From positions 1 through 64,000 of the forward strand of contig NZ_MUHD01000034.1 of the NCBI RefSeq assembly GCF_002217395.1: a stretch of DNA of 64,000 nt, read 5' to 3'. The DNA is from Flavobacterium plurextorum (GTDB lineage: Bacteria; Bacteroidota; Bacteroidia; Flavobacteriales; Flavobacteriaceae). A model generated the notes under the pieces. The model ran no database searches. It was given only the letters and a program-made list of their open reading frames with translations, and was not told the DNA's origin. This document shows, piece by piece, positions 50,306 to 59,023 of this stretch; the stretch's first letter is position 1, and every line of letters begins with the position of its first letter. The position numbers and the translations under genes are program-made.

Positions 50306-50638
50306 TTACAATTCGTTTTTTATTTCGTTTAATTGTGTTTTTATCGTCTCTAATTTACGTATTATTTCGAATTTATCTAATGTTTTCTTTTGGCCCTCTT
50401 TTAGGTGTGTTTTTGCACCTTCCAACGTAAAACCTCTTTCCTTAACAAGGTGATAAATCAATTGCAAATTGGTAATATCATCCGGCGTAAACATTCTGTT
50501 TCCTTTGGCATTCTTTTTTGGTTTTAAAATATCAAATTCGCTGTCCCAAAACCGAATCAATGATGCATTGACATTAAAAGCTTTGGCAACTTCGCCAATA
50601 CTGAAATATCTTTTATCTTTTGAAAGCTCGATATGCAT
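50306..50638 (-). CDS. MerR-family transcriptional regulator
   Basis: 110 residues. The MerR helix-turn-helix is at the N-terminus (YFSIGEVAKAFNVNASLIRF, then WDSEFDILKP), followed by MFTPDDITNLQLIYHLVKER and a short coiled-coil dimerisation helix. There is no cysteine-based effector domain. It is a common core regulator in Flavobacteriia, encoded between an M23 peptidase and LemA. The tight gaps (46 and 34 nt) suggest co-transcription with its neighbours. Confidence 0.9.
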   Translation of the reverse strand: MHIELSKDKRYFSIGEVAKAFNVNASLIRFWDSEFDILKPKKNAKGNRMFTPDDITNLQLIYHLVKERGFTLEGAKTHLKEGQKKTLDKFEIIRKLETIKTQLNEIKNEL

Positions 50639-50684
50639 GTTTTTTTCTTTCTAATTTATTTCAAAAATAGTACTTTTTATACTA

Positions 50685-51662
50685 TTAATCTAATGACTGA
50701 TTTTCTTGGTTTGCCATTTGCGAAATCGCGACATATTCGACTGCCGAAATGTTTCCGTAATAAAAATTCAGCGGATTTACGACTTTTCCGTCTTTATGAA
50801 CTTCATAATGACAATGCGGTCCTTCAGATCTTCCTGTGCTTCCTACATAACCAATTATGTCACCTCTTTTTACTTTTTGTCCTGGTCTGCAATTGTATTT
50901 ACTTAAATGAGCGTATAAACTTTCGTAACCAAAACCGTGCCTAATTACAACGTGATTTCCAAATCCAGATGCGGCGGCATCAGCTCTTTCTACTACGCCG
51001 TCGCCAGTGGCAAAAACGGGTGAGCCCGTGCTGGCAGTAAAATCCATTCCGTTATGCATTTTTCGCACTTTCGTGAAAGGATCGATTCTATATCCAAAAC
51101 CAGATGCAACCCTTTTTAGATTTTCATTTTGAACTGGCTGAATTGCCGGAATGGCTAATAATAGATTTCCTTTTGTACTTGCCAATTTTAATATTTCATC
51201 TAATGATTTAGATTGAATAGCCAATTCTTTTGAAAGTTTATCGATTCGCTTTGTGGTGTTTAGAACCAGTTGCGAATTATTGTATCCTTCTAATATTTTA
51301 TATCTTTCAGGGTCTCTAAAACCTGCTTTTCGAATGGAATCTGGAATTTCTCCTTTATTAAAATAAACTCTATAAATATTATTATCTCGATCTTCAAGTG
51401 CTTCAGCAACAGCATCAATTTCATCTAGTTTTTTATTCAAAATAGAATATTGCAGTTTTAAATTTTCGATTTCACGTGCTTGTAAACGATCTTTTGGAGT
51501 TTCAAAATAGGGAGTATTAAGCAGAAGTACAAAAACTAAAAAACCAAATAATGCTGAAGCCAATAAAAACAGCAAGATATAGCCGAATTTAATCCTTTTT
51601 CTGGTTTTTATTTTTGTATAAGCCAGATTTTCTGAGTCGTAATAATATTTTACTTTCGCCAT
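50685..51662 (-). CDS. M23 family metallopeptidase (LytM-type peptidoglycan hydrolase)
   Basis: 325 residues. One membrane helix (residues ~27-50, FGYILLFLLASALFGFLVFV), a coiled-coil region with YSILNKKLDEIDAVAEALED, and a C-terminal LytM domain with the zinc ligands in HNGMDFTA (H, D) and the HCHYEVH motif. The conserved GYGFRIDPF-type segment reads GYRIDPFTKVRKMHNGMDF. All ligands are present, so it should be an active endopeptidase cutting cross-links. It is divergent from alaS and at the head of the MerR-LemA-TPM cluster. Confidence 0.93.
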   Translation of the reverse strand: MAKVKYYYDSENLAYTKIKTRKRIKFGYILLFLLASALFGFLVFVLLLNTPYFETPKDRLQAREIENLKLQYSILNKKLDEIDAVAEALEDRDNNIYRVYFNKGEIPDSIRKAGFRDPERYKILEGYNNSQLVLNTTKRIDKLSKELAIQSKSLDEILKLASTKGNLLLAIPAIQPVQNENLKRVASGFGYRIDPFTKVRKMHNGMDFTASTGSPVFATGDGVVERADAAASGFGNHVVIRHGFGYESLYAHLSKYNCRPGQKVKRGDIIGYVGSTGRSEGPHCHYEVHKDGKVVNPLNFYYGNISAVEYVAISQMANQENQSLD

Positions 51663-51761
51663 ATTTTAAAATACGCTATTTTTGTAGCTTGTAAAAGTAG
51701 TTAGTCGAACAAAATTACTAAATGTTTCAGTTGTTCGGGGCTTTTTTTCAAGAATTAAAAC

Positions 51762-51930
51762 AATTAGGTAATGTGTCAATTTGAGAATTAGATAATGCTT
51801 TAAAAACGAAATTTAGTGTTTTAAATTTTAAGTTTTTAATTGCGTTTTTCTAAGAATCACATTTTCAGATTGATTAAATTATCTCGTTGTCATAAATTAT
51901 CACATTTTCAAATTGACACATTTTCTAATT
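51762..51930. repeat. Imperfect inverted repeat in the alaS leader (AATGTGTCAATTTGA family)
   Basis: CAATTAGGTAATGTGTCAAT then TTGAGAATTAG (51762-51797) faces CACATTTTCAAATTGACACA then TTTTCTAATTT (51899-51930). It is a simple-text repeat in the leader between the M23 peptidase and alaS. Whether it acts in alaS control or is a genomic repeat cannot be told. Confidence 0.5.
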
Positions 51931-51935
51931 TAAAT

Positions 51936-54566
51936 ATGAAATCACAAGACGTACGTAAACAATTTTTAGATTTTTTTGAGAGTAAAGGGCATACTATTGT
52001 TCCTTCGGCTCCGATTGTACTTAAAGACGACCCAACCTTAATGTTCAATAACTCGGGAATGGCCCAGTTTAAAGAATTTTTCTTAGGAAACGGAACTCCA
52101 AAAAGTCCAAGAATAGCCGATACGCAAAAATGTCTTCGTGTTTCAGGAAAACATAACGATCTTGAGGAAGTTGGTATTGATACCTATCACCATACTATGT
52201 TTGAGATGTTAGGTAACTGGTCTTTTGGTGATTACTTTAAAAAAGAAGCAATCAATTGGGCTTGGGAATTATTGACAGAAGTGTATAAAATACCAAAAGA
52301 AAATCTTTATGTTTCTGTTTTTGAAGGAAGCAAAGAAGATAATGTTCCGTTTGATCAGGAAGCTTGGGATATTTGGAAAACATTAATCGACGAAGACCGA
52401 ATTATTCTTGGTAACAAAAAGGATAATTTCTGGGAAATGGGAGATCAAGGACCATGCGGACCTTGTTCTGAAATTCACGTTGATTTACGTACTCCAGAAG
52501 AAAAGGCAGCAGTTTCAGGAAAAAGTTTGGTAAATAACGATCACCCGCAAGTAGTTGAAATCTGGAATAATGTATTCATGGAATTCAATCGTAAGGCAGA
52601 TGGTTCTTTAGAAAAACTTCCTGCGCAACACGTTGATACCGGAATGGGATTTGAGCGTTTGTGTATGGCATTGCAAGGAAAAACATCAAACTATGACACT
52701 GATGTTTTCATGCCTTTAATTAGAGAAATTGAAACCATTACTGGAGCAAATTATACAGTTAAAGCTTCAAACGAAGCAGAAGATAAAGTAAATATCGCAA
52801 TTCGTGTTGTGGCAGATCACGTTCGTGCTGTAGCTTTTGCTATTGCCGATGGACAATTGCCATCTAACACTGGAGCTGGATATGTAATTCGTAGAATTTT
52901 ACGTCGTGCAATTCGTTACGGATTTACTTTCTTAAATACTAAAGAACCGTTTATTTATAAATTGGTGGAGACTTTGAGCGAGCAAATGGGAGATTCTTTC
53001 CCAGAAATCAGAACGCAGAAAGCTCTTTGTTCGAATGTAATTCGTGAAGAAGAAAACTCTTTCTTACGTACTTTAGATCAAGGTTTGATTCTTTTAGACG
53101 CTGTAATTTTAAATAATCAAGGAGATACAATCGATGGTAAAAAAGCATTCGAATTGTATGATACTTACGGTTTTCCAATCGATTTAACAGCTTTGATTCT
53201 TTCTGAAAAAGGATTAAAACTAGATGAAGCTGGATTCCAGGAACAATTGCAATTACAAAAAGAAAGATCTCGTGCTGCATCAAAAGTAACAGCTGGAGAT
53301 TGGAACGTAATTGTTGAAGATGATATTCAGGAATTTGTTGGATATGACAGATTATCTCAGCAGGTAAAAATCACTAAATACCGTAGAGTTGACAGTGTAA
53401 AAGATGGAGAAATCTACCAATTAGTTTTCAATGCAACTCCATTTTACGGAGAAAGCGGAGGACAAACAGGAGATAAAGGATATTTAGAATCTCAAAATGG
53501 AGATATTATTTATATCATCGATACTAAAAAAGAGAATAACCAAACGATACATTTAGCAAAATCGCTGCCTGAAAATATTACAGGTACTTTTAATGCTGTT
53601 GTTGATTCTTTACAAAGAGCTAAAACTTCATCAAATCACTCGGCTACGCATTTATTGCACCAAGGTTTGAGAAAAATTTTAGGAACTCATATTGAACAAA
53701 AAGGTTCTATGGTTCGTAATTCTTCATTACGTTTTGACTTTTCTCATTTCTCTAAAGTTAGTGATGAGGAATTGGCAGAAGTAGAGAATTTCGTAAATGC
53801 AAGGATTCGTGAAAGTTTACCATTAATCGAGAAAAGAGCAATTCCAAAAGATCAAGCTCTTGAAGAAGGTGCAATTGCTTTGTTTGGAGAAAAATATGGT
53901 GATTTAGTTCGTATGATTAAATTTGGTGATTCAGTTGAATTATGCGGAGGAACACACGTTGCTAATACATCTGATATCTGGCATTTTAAAATTGTTTCTG
54001 AAGGTGCTGTTGCATCAGGAATTAGAAGAATTGAAGCAATTACAAGTGAAGCTGCAAAAGAGTATTTTGAGTCTCAAGCTGTTTCATTTAATGAAATTAA
54101 AGAAGCACTTAAAAATGCACAAGATCCTGTAAAAGCAATTCAAGCATTGCAAGATGAAAATGCTCAATTGAAAAAACAATTGGAGGTTTTATTGAAAGAT
54201 AAAGCTAAAAATATGAAAGTGGATTTGGCGAAAGAATTGCAAGAAATCAACGGAGTTCAATTCTTAGCGAAACAAGTAGATTTAAATCCAGAAGGAGCAA
54301 AAGATTTAGCTTATGAATTGGGTAATTCATACAATAATCTTTTTGTAGTTTTTGCTACGGCTCACGAAGGAAAACCAATGCTGACATGTTATATTTCGAA
54401 AGAGATTGTTGCTGATAAAAATCTAAACGCTGGACAAGTTGTTCGCGAATTAGGAAAATATATCCAAGGTGGAGGAGGAGGACAACCTTTCTTCGCAACT
54501 GCAGGAGGTAAAAATGTTGACGGAATTGCTGAGGCTTTGACTAAAGCGGTTGATTTTGTTAAATAA
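51936..54566 (+). CDS. alaS: Alanine-tRNA ligase
   Basis: 876 residues from the ATG at 51936 (MKSQDVRKQFLDFFESKGH), the standard AlaRS start; the frame continues upstream through repeat DNA and is not used. Class II catalytic motifs are present (HHTMFEMLGNWSFGDYF, GPCGPCSEIH, DTGMGFERL). The editing domain has the zinc residues in HSATHLLH and CGGTH. The C-terminal DHHA1 domain has GGGGGQPFFATAGG. All activities look intact, so it should both charge and proofread. It is monocistronic, with a strong terminator at 54618. Confidence 0.97.
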   Translation: MKSQDVRKQFLDFFESKGHTIVPSAPIVLKDDPTLMFNNSGMAQFKEFFLGNGTPKSPRIADTQKCLRVSGKHNDLEEVGIDTYHHTMFEMLGNWSFGDYFKKEAINWAWELLTEVYKIPKENLYVSVFEGSKEDNVPFDQEAWDIWKTLIDEDRIILGNKKDNFWEMGDQGPCGPCSEIHVDLRTPEEKAAVSGKSLVNNDHPQVVEIWNNVFMEFNRKADGSLEKLPAQHVDTGMGFERLCMALQGKTSNYDTDVFMPLIREIETITGANYTVKASNEAEDKVNIAIRVVADHVRAVAFAIADGQLPSNTGAGYVIRRILRRAIRYGFTFLNTKEPFIYKLVETLSEQMGDSFPEIRTQKALCSNVIREEENSFLRTLDQGLILLDAVILNNQGDTIDGKKAFELYDTYGFPIDLTALILSEKGLKLDEAGFQEQLQLQKERSRAASKVTAGDWNVIVEDDIQEFVGYDRLSQQVKITKYRRVDSVKDGEIYQLVFNATPFYGESGGQTGDKGYLESQNGDIIYIIDTKKENNQTIHLAKSLPENITGTFNAVVDSLQRAKTSSNHSATHLLHQGLRKILGTHIEQKGSMVRNSSLRFDFSHFSKVSDEELAEVENFVNARIRESLPLIEKRAIPKDQALEEGAIALFGEKYGDLVRMIKFGDSVELCGGTHVANTSDIWHFKIVSEGAVASGIRRIEAITSEAAKEYFESQAVSFNEIKEALKNAQDPVKAIQALQDENAQLKKQLEVLLKDKAKNMKVDLAKELQEINGVQFLAKQVDLNPEGAKDLAYELGNSYNNLFVVFATAHEGKPMLTCYISKEIVADKNLNAGQVVRELGKYIQGGGGGQPFFATAGGKNVDGIAEALTKAVDFVK

Positions 54567-54617
54567 AGATTCTTAGATTCTAAGATACTAAGGAACTAAG
54601 TTTTTATAATTCACAAC

Positions 54618-54652
54618 AAACCCGACAGGTTTTAAAAACCTGTCGGGTTTTG
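54618..54652 (+). terminator. Strong terminator after alaS
   Basis: AAACCCGACAGGTTTT and its reverse complement form a 16-bp perfect stem with a one-base loop, followed by TTTTG. The same GACAGG-type hairpin is common in Bacteroidota intergenic DNA. Confidence 0.9.
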
Positions 54653-54676
54653 TATTTATAGCGTTTTCTCATTTTA

Positions 54677-54776
54677 TGTCATTTCGACGAAGGAGAAATC
54701 TGTGCGAGAAGCTCGACAAAGATTGGATTCTCGTTGCGGAGTTACTTGCGGAGATTTCTCCTTCGTCGAAATGACA
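54677..54776. repeat. 100-bp REP-like palindromic element
   Basis: The left arm begins TGTCATTTCGACGAAGGAGA and runs 25 nt; its exact reverse complement ends the element. After a short mismatch the arms continue to pair (GCGAG / TTGCG). The interior is a small loop. This GTCATTTCGACGAAGG family is dispersed in flavobacterial genomes. It lies between the convergent alaS and ABC transporter genes. Confidence 0.8.
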
Positions 54777-54823
54777 AATAGTAAGTTTTTCGATTGTTAA
54801 AGAAACTTAGCGCCTTAAAAAAA

Positions 54824-56569
54824 CTACTTACGCTCCCCAATCTGCTGGCGCCACATAGCATAATACAATCCTTTTTCAACAATCAAATCATCATGTTTGC
54901 CTTGTTCGATGATTTTACCTTGTTCCAAAACGAAAATTCTGTCAGCGTGCATTACGGTTGATAAACGATGCGCAATTAAAACCGTGATTCTATTTTTGTC
55001 TGAAATATTTCTGATTGTCGCATTAATTTCTTCTTCTGTAATTGAGTCTAAAGCCGAAGTCGCTTCATCAAAAATCAATAAATTTGGGTTTCTAAGAATG
55101 GCTCTGGCGATAGATAAACGTTGTTTTTCTCCACCTGAAACTTTGATTCCGCCTTCGCCGATTGTTGTGTTTAAACCATCTTCGGCACGTTTAAGAAGTT
55201 TATCGCAGCTTGCACGTTTTAAAGCATCGTATAAATCCTCGTCAGTTGCATTTGGTTTTACAAACAATAAATTTTCACGAATAGTTCCTGAGAATAACTG
55301 TGCATCTTGAGTTACAAAACCTAATTGTTTTCTTAAATCAAGTAAATCAATTTCGGTTGAATCAATATCATTATAAAGAACTCGACCTTCTGCAGGTGTA
55401 TACAAACCAACCAATAATTTTACTAAAGTGGTTTTTCCTGAGCCTGACGGACCGACAAAAGCAACCGTCTGTCCTTGTTTTATTTCAAAGTTAATATTCT
55501 CAACCGCTTTGAATTTTGCCGTTCTATGTTTGAAACTTACATTCGAAAATAATAAAGATTGAATAGCTCCAACATGTTTTGGGTTTTTCGGGCGGAATTC
55601 TTTCGGAGCGCTTAATAATGTTTTGAAATTTTCCATTGAAACTTTCGTTTCATTAACCGCAATAATAAAATTTCCAAGTTCCTGTAATGGACCAAAGATG
55701 AAAAAAGTGAAAAATACCATCGTTAGTAAATCACCCACGATAATTTTATTTCCAAATAAGAAATAATACAATGTAAAAACGACGCAAGTTCTCAAAAAGT
55801 GAACTGTTGTTCCTTGAATAAAGCTCAAACTTCTGATAAAACGGATTTTTTCTAGTTCTAATTGCAGAATTTTGAATGTATTTAAATTCAAACGTTTTTC
55901 TTCCTGATAGGTTAAACCTAAACTTTTTACCAATTCGATATTTCGTAAGCTCTCTGTTGTAGAACCAGCCAAAGCATTAGTTTGATTTACGATTTTTCTA
56001 GAAACAACTTTAATTTTTTTACCCAGATAAGAACTCACTAAAGCAATAATTGGAGCTGTGATTAAAAAAATGATTGAAATGCGAAAATCGATTCGAGCAA
56101 CGTAAACAATTACAAATATGAATCCGATGATCGTTTGAAAAATCAATGAAATCGAAAGCGTAATCAGCTTTTCAGAATCAGTTCGAACTTTGGTTAATTT
56201 ACTTAATGTTTCACCGCTTCGTTGATCCTCAAATTCGGCGTAAGGTAAATCAAGTGATTTTTTAATTCCGTCCGTATACATTTGAGCACCGGTTCTTTGA
56301 ATCACGACATTGGTAAAATAATCTTGAAAATTTTTAGTGATTCTGGAAATCATCGCGGCAGCAAGCGAAAGTCCAAGCCAAAAGGACAGCGATTTTATAA
56401 ACGCCATTTCGTTTCCTTTATATTTTGCCAGTCCAACACCGCAGTCCTGCATTAATTTACCTGTAATAATAGAGTCTGATAAACTGAAACAAATGTTTAT
56501 AGAAGCCATAATCAAAGCAAAAAATAAGAGCATTTTATGTTTGATTATATAAGAATATAATAATTTCAT
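54824..56569 (-). CDS. ABC transporter, fused permease and ATPase (MsbA-like exporter)
   Basis: 581 residues. Six membrane helices in residues 1-320 (starting LLFFALIMASINICFSLSDS), with the IDFRISIIFLITAPIIALVS coupling region. The ATPase domain has Walker A GPSGSGKTTLVKLL, Q-loop FVTQDAQLF, signature SGGEKQRLSIARAIL, Walker B LLIFDEATSALD and H-loop IAHRLST. All ATPase motifs are intact, so a homodimeric exporter is expected; lipid or peptide cargo cannot be told. It is leftward and single, convergent with alaS. Confidence 0.93.
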   Translation of the reverse strand: MKLLYSYIIKHKMLLFFALIMASINICFSLSDSIITGKLMQDCGVGLAKYKGNEMAFIKSLSFWLGLSLAAAMISRITKNFQDYFTNVVIQRTGAQMYTDGIKKSLDLPYAEFEDQRSGETLSKLTKVRTDSEKLITLSISLIFQTIIGFIFVIVYVARIDFRISIIFLITAPIIALVSSYLGKKIKVVSRKIVNQTNALAGSTTESLRNIELVKSLGLTYQEEKRLNLNTFKILQLELEKIRFIRSLSFIQGTTVHFLRTCVVFTLYYFLFGNKIIVGDLLTMVFFTFFIFGPLQELGNFIIAVNETKVSMENFKTLLSAPKEFRPKNPKHVGAIQSLLFSNVSFKHRTAKFKAVENINFEIKQGQTVAFVGPSGSGKTTLVKLLVGLYTPAEGRVLYNDIDSTEIDLLDLRKQLGFVTQDAQLFSGTIRENLLFVKPNATDEDLYDALKRASCDKLLKRAEDGLNTTIGEGGIKVSGGEKQRLSIARAILRNPNLLIFDEATSALDSITEEEINATIRNISDKNRITVLIAHRLSTVMHADRIFVLEQGKIIEQGKHDDLIVEKGLYYAMWRQQIGERK

Positions 56570-56886
56570 AGATGATTTTTAGAAAAGTGGAAGATGCAAA
56601 AGTAAGGAATTGTTTTAGTTTGTAGAGATGCTTTTTACTATCAAAAATGTAATTTTTTTTCTTGATGAATATTAGTTTTTATTTTTAATTTCTGTAAAAC
56701 ACAATTTTTAACTCTTCTATAAAAAAAGCATACAAGAAAATAGTTTCGTATTTATGAGGTGTTTTACTTTTTATTAAATTTTTACTTTTCTATGTTGTTT
56801 ATAATTAATGTTTTAAAAGATTTTTTTTAAGTTGGATTTGTATTTTGTAATGTGGAATCCCGTAAGGTTTTGATTTTGTATTACAG
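56570..56886. other. Gene-free AT-rich stretch
   Basis: Between the divergent ABC transporter and lipoprotein genes. Long T-runs and no open frame of interest; it presumably holds the leftward ABC promoter. Confidence 0.5.
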
Positions 56887-56894
56887 TAGATTTG
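56887..56894 (+). promoter_or_regulatory. Candidate -7 box of the lipoprotein gene
   Basis: TAGATTTG fits TAnnTTTG and lies 25 nt before the ATG at 56920. The nearest TTTG upstream is only 14 nt away, shorter than usual, so this is tentative. Confidence 0.35.
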
Positions 56895-56919
56895 TAATAA
56901 TAATTTTAACCAAATCGAA

Positions 56920-57723
56920 ATGAAAAAAATTTTATTCTTTTTTGCTGCCTTGTCGACAGTATTAATTTCTTCGTGTTCCAGTGATGATTCATCTTTAACT
57001 CCTTCAACCGAAACTCCATCAAACATATCAGAAATTTTGATAAAAAAAATGATTATAACGAATACTACAGAAGGTGTTACTGAAGTTAATTTTACTTATG
57101 ATGGGAAAAAACTGGTTAAGGAAGTTGCAAGTGGTACGGGGTATTTAAACTATACAAAAAATTACTATTATACAGGAAATTTAATTACGAAATATGAAAA
57201 AATCTATGGAAAAGATAATAGTACTGTAACTGATTTGATCTACGAGAATAATAAATTGAAAACGCTATTTGAAAAAAAAATAAATTTAAAAGCGGGTACC
57301 TTTTTTTTAACCAAAAAGACTTATATACATAATCTTGATGGAACAGTTTCTTTTGTAATAGCTTCAATCGACAAAGATACTAATGAAGAAACCTCTGTAA
57401 CAAACGGCAAGTTGATCTATGTTAATGATGCTATTGTAAAAGATGAACGTTTCGATGACCCCACAGGAATTAAATTTACTGCTATTGAGTACGATACTAA
57501 AAATAATCCTTTTAAAAATGTTATAGGAGCTAATTTATTATTAGCTTACTCAGATTTTAACTGGTTGCCGCATAACAAAACGAAATCAACAGTAAAATCT
57601 ATTTATAATTTTAGTTCAAGTTATTCAGCTACATATAATTATGATAAGAATGATTTTCCGGTAGTTGGAATATATGTCGATGAAACTGGAAATGCATACG
57701 GAAAAACAGAGTATTTTTATTAA
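56920..57723 (+). CDS. Surface-type lipoprotein with YD/RHS-like repeats
   Basis: 267 residues. The signal peptide ends in the lipobox LISSC, followed at once by SSDDSS, an acidic export signal that sends lipoproteins to the cell surface in Flavobacterium and Capnocytophaga. The body has repeated YD/RHS-like strands (NFTYDGKKLVKEVASGTGYL, DLIYENNKLKTLF, YNYDKNDFP). Function is unknown; proteins of this kind are abundant singletons in the phylum. It is followed by its own terminator. Confidence 0.85.
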   Translation: MKKILFFFAALSTVLISSCSSDDSSLTPSTETPSNISEILIKKMIITNTTEGVTEVNFTYDGKKLVKEVASGTGYLNYTKNYYYTGNLITKYEKIYGKDNSTVTDLIYENNKLKTLFEKKINLKAGTFFLTKKTYIHNLDGTVSFVIASIDKDTNEETSVTNGKLIYVNDAIVKDERFDDPTGIKFTAIEYDTKNNPFKNVIGANLLLAYSDFNWLPHNKTKSTVKSIYNFSSSYSATYNYDKNDFPVVGIYVDETGNAYGKTEYFY

Positions 57724-57749
57724 TAAATTTTGAACTTAACAAATAATGT

Positions 57750-57780
57750 AGCCAGTTGTATTTGCAACTGGCTTTTTTTG
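57750..57780 (+). terminator. Intrinsic terminator of the lipoprotein gene
   Basis: AGCCAGTTG-TATTTG-CAACTGGCT followed by T7. Confidence 0.9.
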
Positions 57781-57818
57781 TTTGTAAAAAATATACGAAA
57801 TTTACAGAAAACAATCTC

Positions 57819-58775
57819 ATGCAGTTCAGAACCCAAATACCAATTTCAAAAGGTAATAATCCAATCGATTATAATTCGAAAGTACTTTCTGTTGGTTCTT
57901 GCTTCGCTGAAAATATGGCAGAGAAATTCGATTATTTTAAATTTCAAAATGAAACAAATCCATTTGGAATTATATTCAATCCAGTTTCAATTGAAAGAAT
58001 ATTTGAGAGAGTTTGCAATGAAGTTTTATTTACTGAGAAAGATGTTTTTTTTCATAATGAACGCTGGCATAGTTTCGATGTCCACTCTGATTTAAGCAAT
58101 TCAGACAGGCAAGAATTACTTGAAACGCTTAACAAAACTGTTGCCGAAACGCATAAAAAAATTAAAGAAGCTACTCACATTATTATCACTTTTGGAACTT
58201 CGTGGATTTATAGAAATATTCAAAGTGATGAAGTCGTTGCTAATTGTCATAAAGTCCCTCAAAAACAATTTTCAAAGCAATTATTATCAGTTGATGTAAT
58301 TCAGAAAAGTATTCAAAATACGATTAATCTAATTCAAACTTTAAATCCAAATATAAATTTCATTTTTACGATCTCTCCAGTACGCCATATAAAAGATGGT
58401 TTTGTAGAAAATCAATTAAGTAAGTCACATTTATTTACGGCCTTGCATCAAGTTTTAAAAACTGAACACTCAAAGCTGAACACTGAATACTTTCCTTCAT
58501 ACGAGATTATGATGGACGAACTTCGTGATTATCGTTTTTATGCGGAAGATATGCTGCATCCTAACCAAATAGCGATCGATTATATTTGGAAACTTTTCAG
58601 CGAAAATTGTATTTCGCAAGAAAGCTTTTCAGCAATGCAGGAAGTAGATGAAATTCAAAAAAGTCTACGTCATCGCAGTTTTAATCCTGAGTCAGAGCAG
58701 CATCAAAAATTCTTAGCAAAACTCCAACAGAAAATAAATCTTTTAGGAGAAAAATTACCGCATATTAAGTTCTGA
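57819..58775 (+). CDS. GSCFA-domain protein
   Basis: 318 residues from the ATG at 57819 (MQFRTQIPISKG); reading further upstream would run back through the terminator. The signature SVGSCFAENMAEKFDYFKF, then NPFGIIFNPVSIE, and later IIITFGTSWIYRN, FTISPVRHIKDG and MLHPNQIAIDYIW define the GSCFA family, SGNH/GDSL-hydrolase-like with S in GSCFA and a late DxxHP-type motif (DMLHPN). An esterase or acyl-hydrolase on cell-envelope glycans is likely. The substrate is unknown. Confidence 0.9.
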   Translation: MQFRTQIPISKGNNPIDYNSKVLSVGSCFAENMAEKFDYFKFQNETNPFGIIFNPVSIERIFERVCNEVLFTEKDVFFHNERWHSFDVHSDLSNSDRQELLETLNKTVAETHKKIKEATHIIITFGTSWIYRNIQSDEVVANCHKVPQKQFSKQLLSVDVIQKSIQNTINLIQTLNPNINFIFTISPVRHIKDGFVENQLSKSHLFTALHQVLKTEHSKLNTEYFPSYEIMMDELRDYRFYAEDMLHPNQIAIDYIWKLFSENCISQESFSAMQEVDEIQKSLRHRSFNPESEQHQKFLAKLQQKINLLGEKLPHIKF

Positions 58776-58951
58776 TTTTAATAACTGTATTGTTGTTTGA
58801 TTAGTATTAGACAATAGAATTTTGCTAAATGTATTTTAAAAACTTAGCATCTTTGTGTCTTTACGGCTGAACAAAAAAAGTAAGAAAACAATTATTTACC
58901 CATAAATTTGGAATAATTGCAGGTAATTGTGTAAATTGTTAAGAATTAAAA

Positions 58952-58967
58952 TTTACAAATTTGTAAA
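58952..58967. promoter_or_regulatory. Perfect 16-bp palindrome upstream of tamB
   Basis: TTTACAAATTTGTAAA lies 57 nt before the tamB start. The half-site symmetry suggests an operator for a dimeric regulator. Confidence 0.35.
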
Positions 58968-59023
58968 CAGAGCAATGCAGTTTTATACTAAATGCAACTA
59001 TAATCTAATTGTGTTAGCAGCGC

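Noticed and set aside
51840..51935. N-terminal extension of alaS
   Set aside because: It starts at TTG inside an intergenic repeat; the ATG at 51936 begins exactly where the family does.
57756..57818. Upstream TTG start for the GSCFA protein
   Set aside because: It lies within the terminator hairpin of the preceding gene.
57730..58095. A 121-codon overlapping frame at the GSCFA gene
   Set aside because: It is a shifted shadow of the GSCFA gene and its leader.
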